Assembly: GCA_902803585.1 (NCBI GenBank)
Contig: CADCQO010000170.1
Coordinates: 1 to 6,213, forward strand
DNA length: 6,213 nt
Source of the DNA: an uncultured Ruminococcus sp.
GTDB taxonomy: Bacteria > Bacillota > Clostridia > Oscillospirales > Acutalibacteraceae
Direction of reading: 5' to 3'
In this document: piece by piece, positions 6,134-6,213 of the stretch
Layout of the letters: every line of letters starts with the position of its first letter
How positions within the stretch are numbered: the stretch's first letter is position 1
Made by a program: the position numbers and the translations under genes
The notes under the pieces: generated by a model
Databases searched by the model: none
What the model saw: the letters and a program-made list of their open reading frames with translations, nothing else
What the model was told of the DNA's origin: nothing

Positions 6134-6213
6134 TTTTACTGATTGATAACTATGACAGCTTTTCCTACAACCTCTATCAGATGGTGGGAGAGATTGAGCC
6201 GTCCATTAAAGTC
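6130..6213 (+). CDS. trpG: Anthranilate synthase component II (glutamine amidotransferase), N-terminal part
   Basis: Only the first 28 codons are present; the gene continues past the window edge. The start MILLIDNYDSFSYNLYQ is the hallmark opening of class I glutamine amidotransferases of the TrpG/PabA type, whose DNYDSF segment is near invariant. The catalytic Cys-His-Glu residues would lie further on. It should hydrolyse glutamine and pass ammonia to TrpE. The ATGA overlap with trpE and the upstream Trp T-box favour TrpG over PabA, although in some bacteria one such subunit serves both pathways. From these bases alone a fusion to trpD cannot be excluded. Confidence 0.93.
   Translation, partial: MILLIDNYDSFSYNLYQMVGEIEPSIKV

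Noticed and set aside
1..6213. Mobile element, CRISPR array, defence island or other unknown system
   Set aside because: All coding sequence belongs to known housekeeping or biosynthetic families. I saw no transposase, spaced direct repeats or unexplained long gap; the one long intergenic stretch (3996-4666) is accounted for by terminators, promoters, the tRNA and the T-box.

Overview
The window looks like ordinary chromosome from a Gram-positive clostridial bacterium, most likely in the Ruminococcus/Oscillospiraceae area. This inference rests on the SpoU-dprA-topA gene order, strong AG-rich Shine-Dalgarno sites, near-consensus sigma-A-type promoters, a type I topoisomerase with three zinc ribbons and a T-box riboswitch on a tryptophan operon. 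Base composition is moderate (close to half G+C by eye). All genes are on the + strand. I see no mobile element, CRISPR array or phage gene.

Region 1 (1-3995) is a co-directional group. It holds the C-terminal 130 residues of a SpoU/TrmH-type RNA 2'-O-methyltransferase, then dprA (GTG start at 432, chosen by its ribosome binding site), then topA 18 bases after the dprA stop. A U-tailed hairpin at 4018-4068 closes the group.

Region 2 (4081-4299) is a stand-alone tRNA unit. It has an extended -10 promoter, a leader with an 11-bp hairpin, a class II tRNA-Leu (anticodon UAG, CCA not encoded) and a terminator.

Region 3 (4321-6213) is the start of a tryptophan biosynthesis operon. A consensus promoter (TTGACA, 17 bp, TATAAT) drives a T-box leader. 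Its specifier triplet is UGG (Trp), and its bulge sequence UGGC fits the GCCA 3' end expected of tRNA-Trp. Its antiterminator and terminator are mutually exclusive. trpE follows, and its stop overlaps the start of trpG (ATGA), which runs off the window. The logic is that uncharged tRNA-Trp stabilises the antiterminator and allows trpE/trpG transcription, while tryptophan itself probably feeds back on TrpE through its LES and NPSPYM motifs.

I did not find a new biological system. The points most worth a second look are the long basic linker in DprA, with an 18-bp in-frame direct repeat shared with its C-terminal domain; the structured leader (and possible 12-codon ORF) ahead of tRNA-Leu; and small deviations in the T-box specifier loop.
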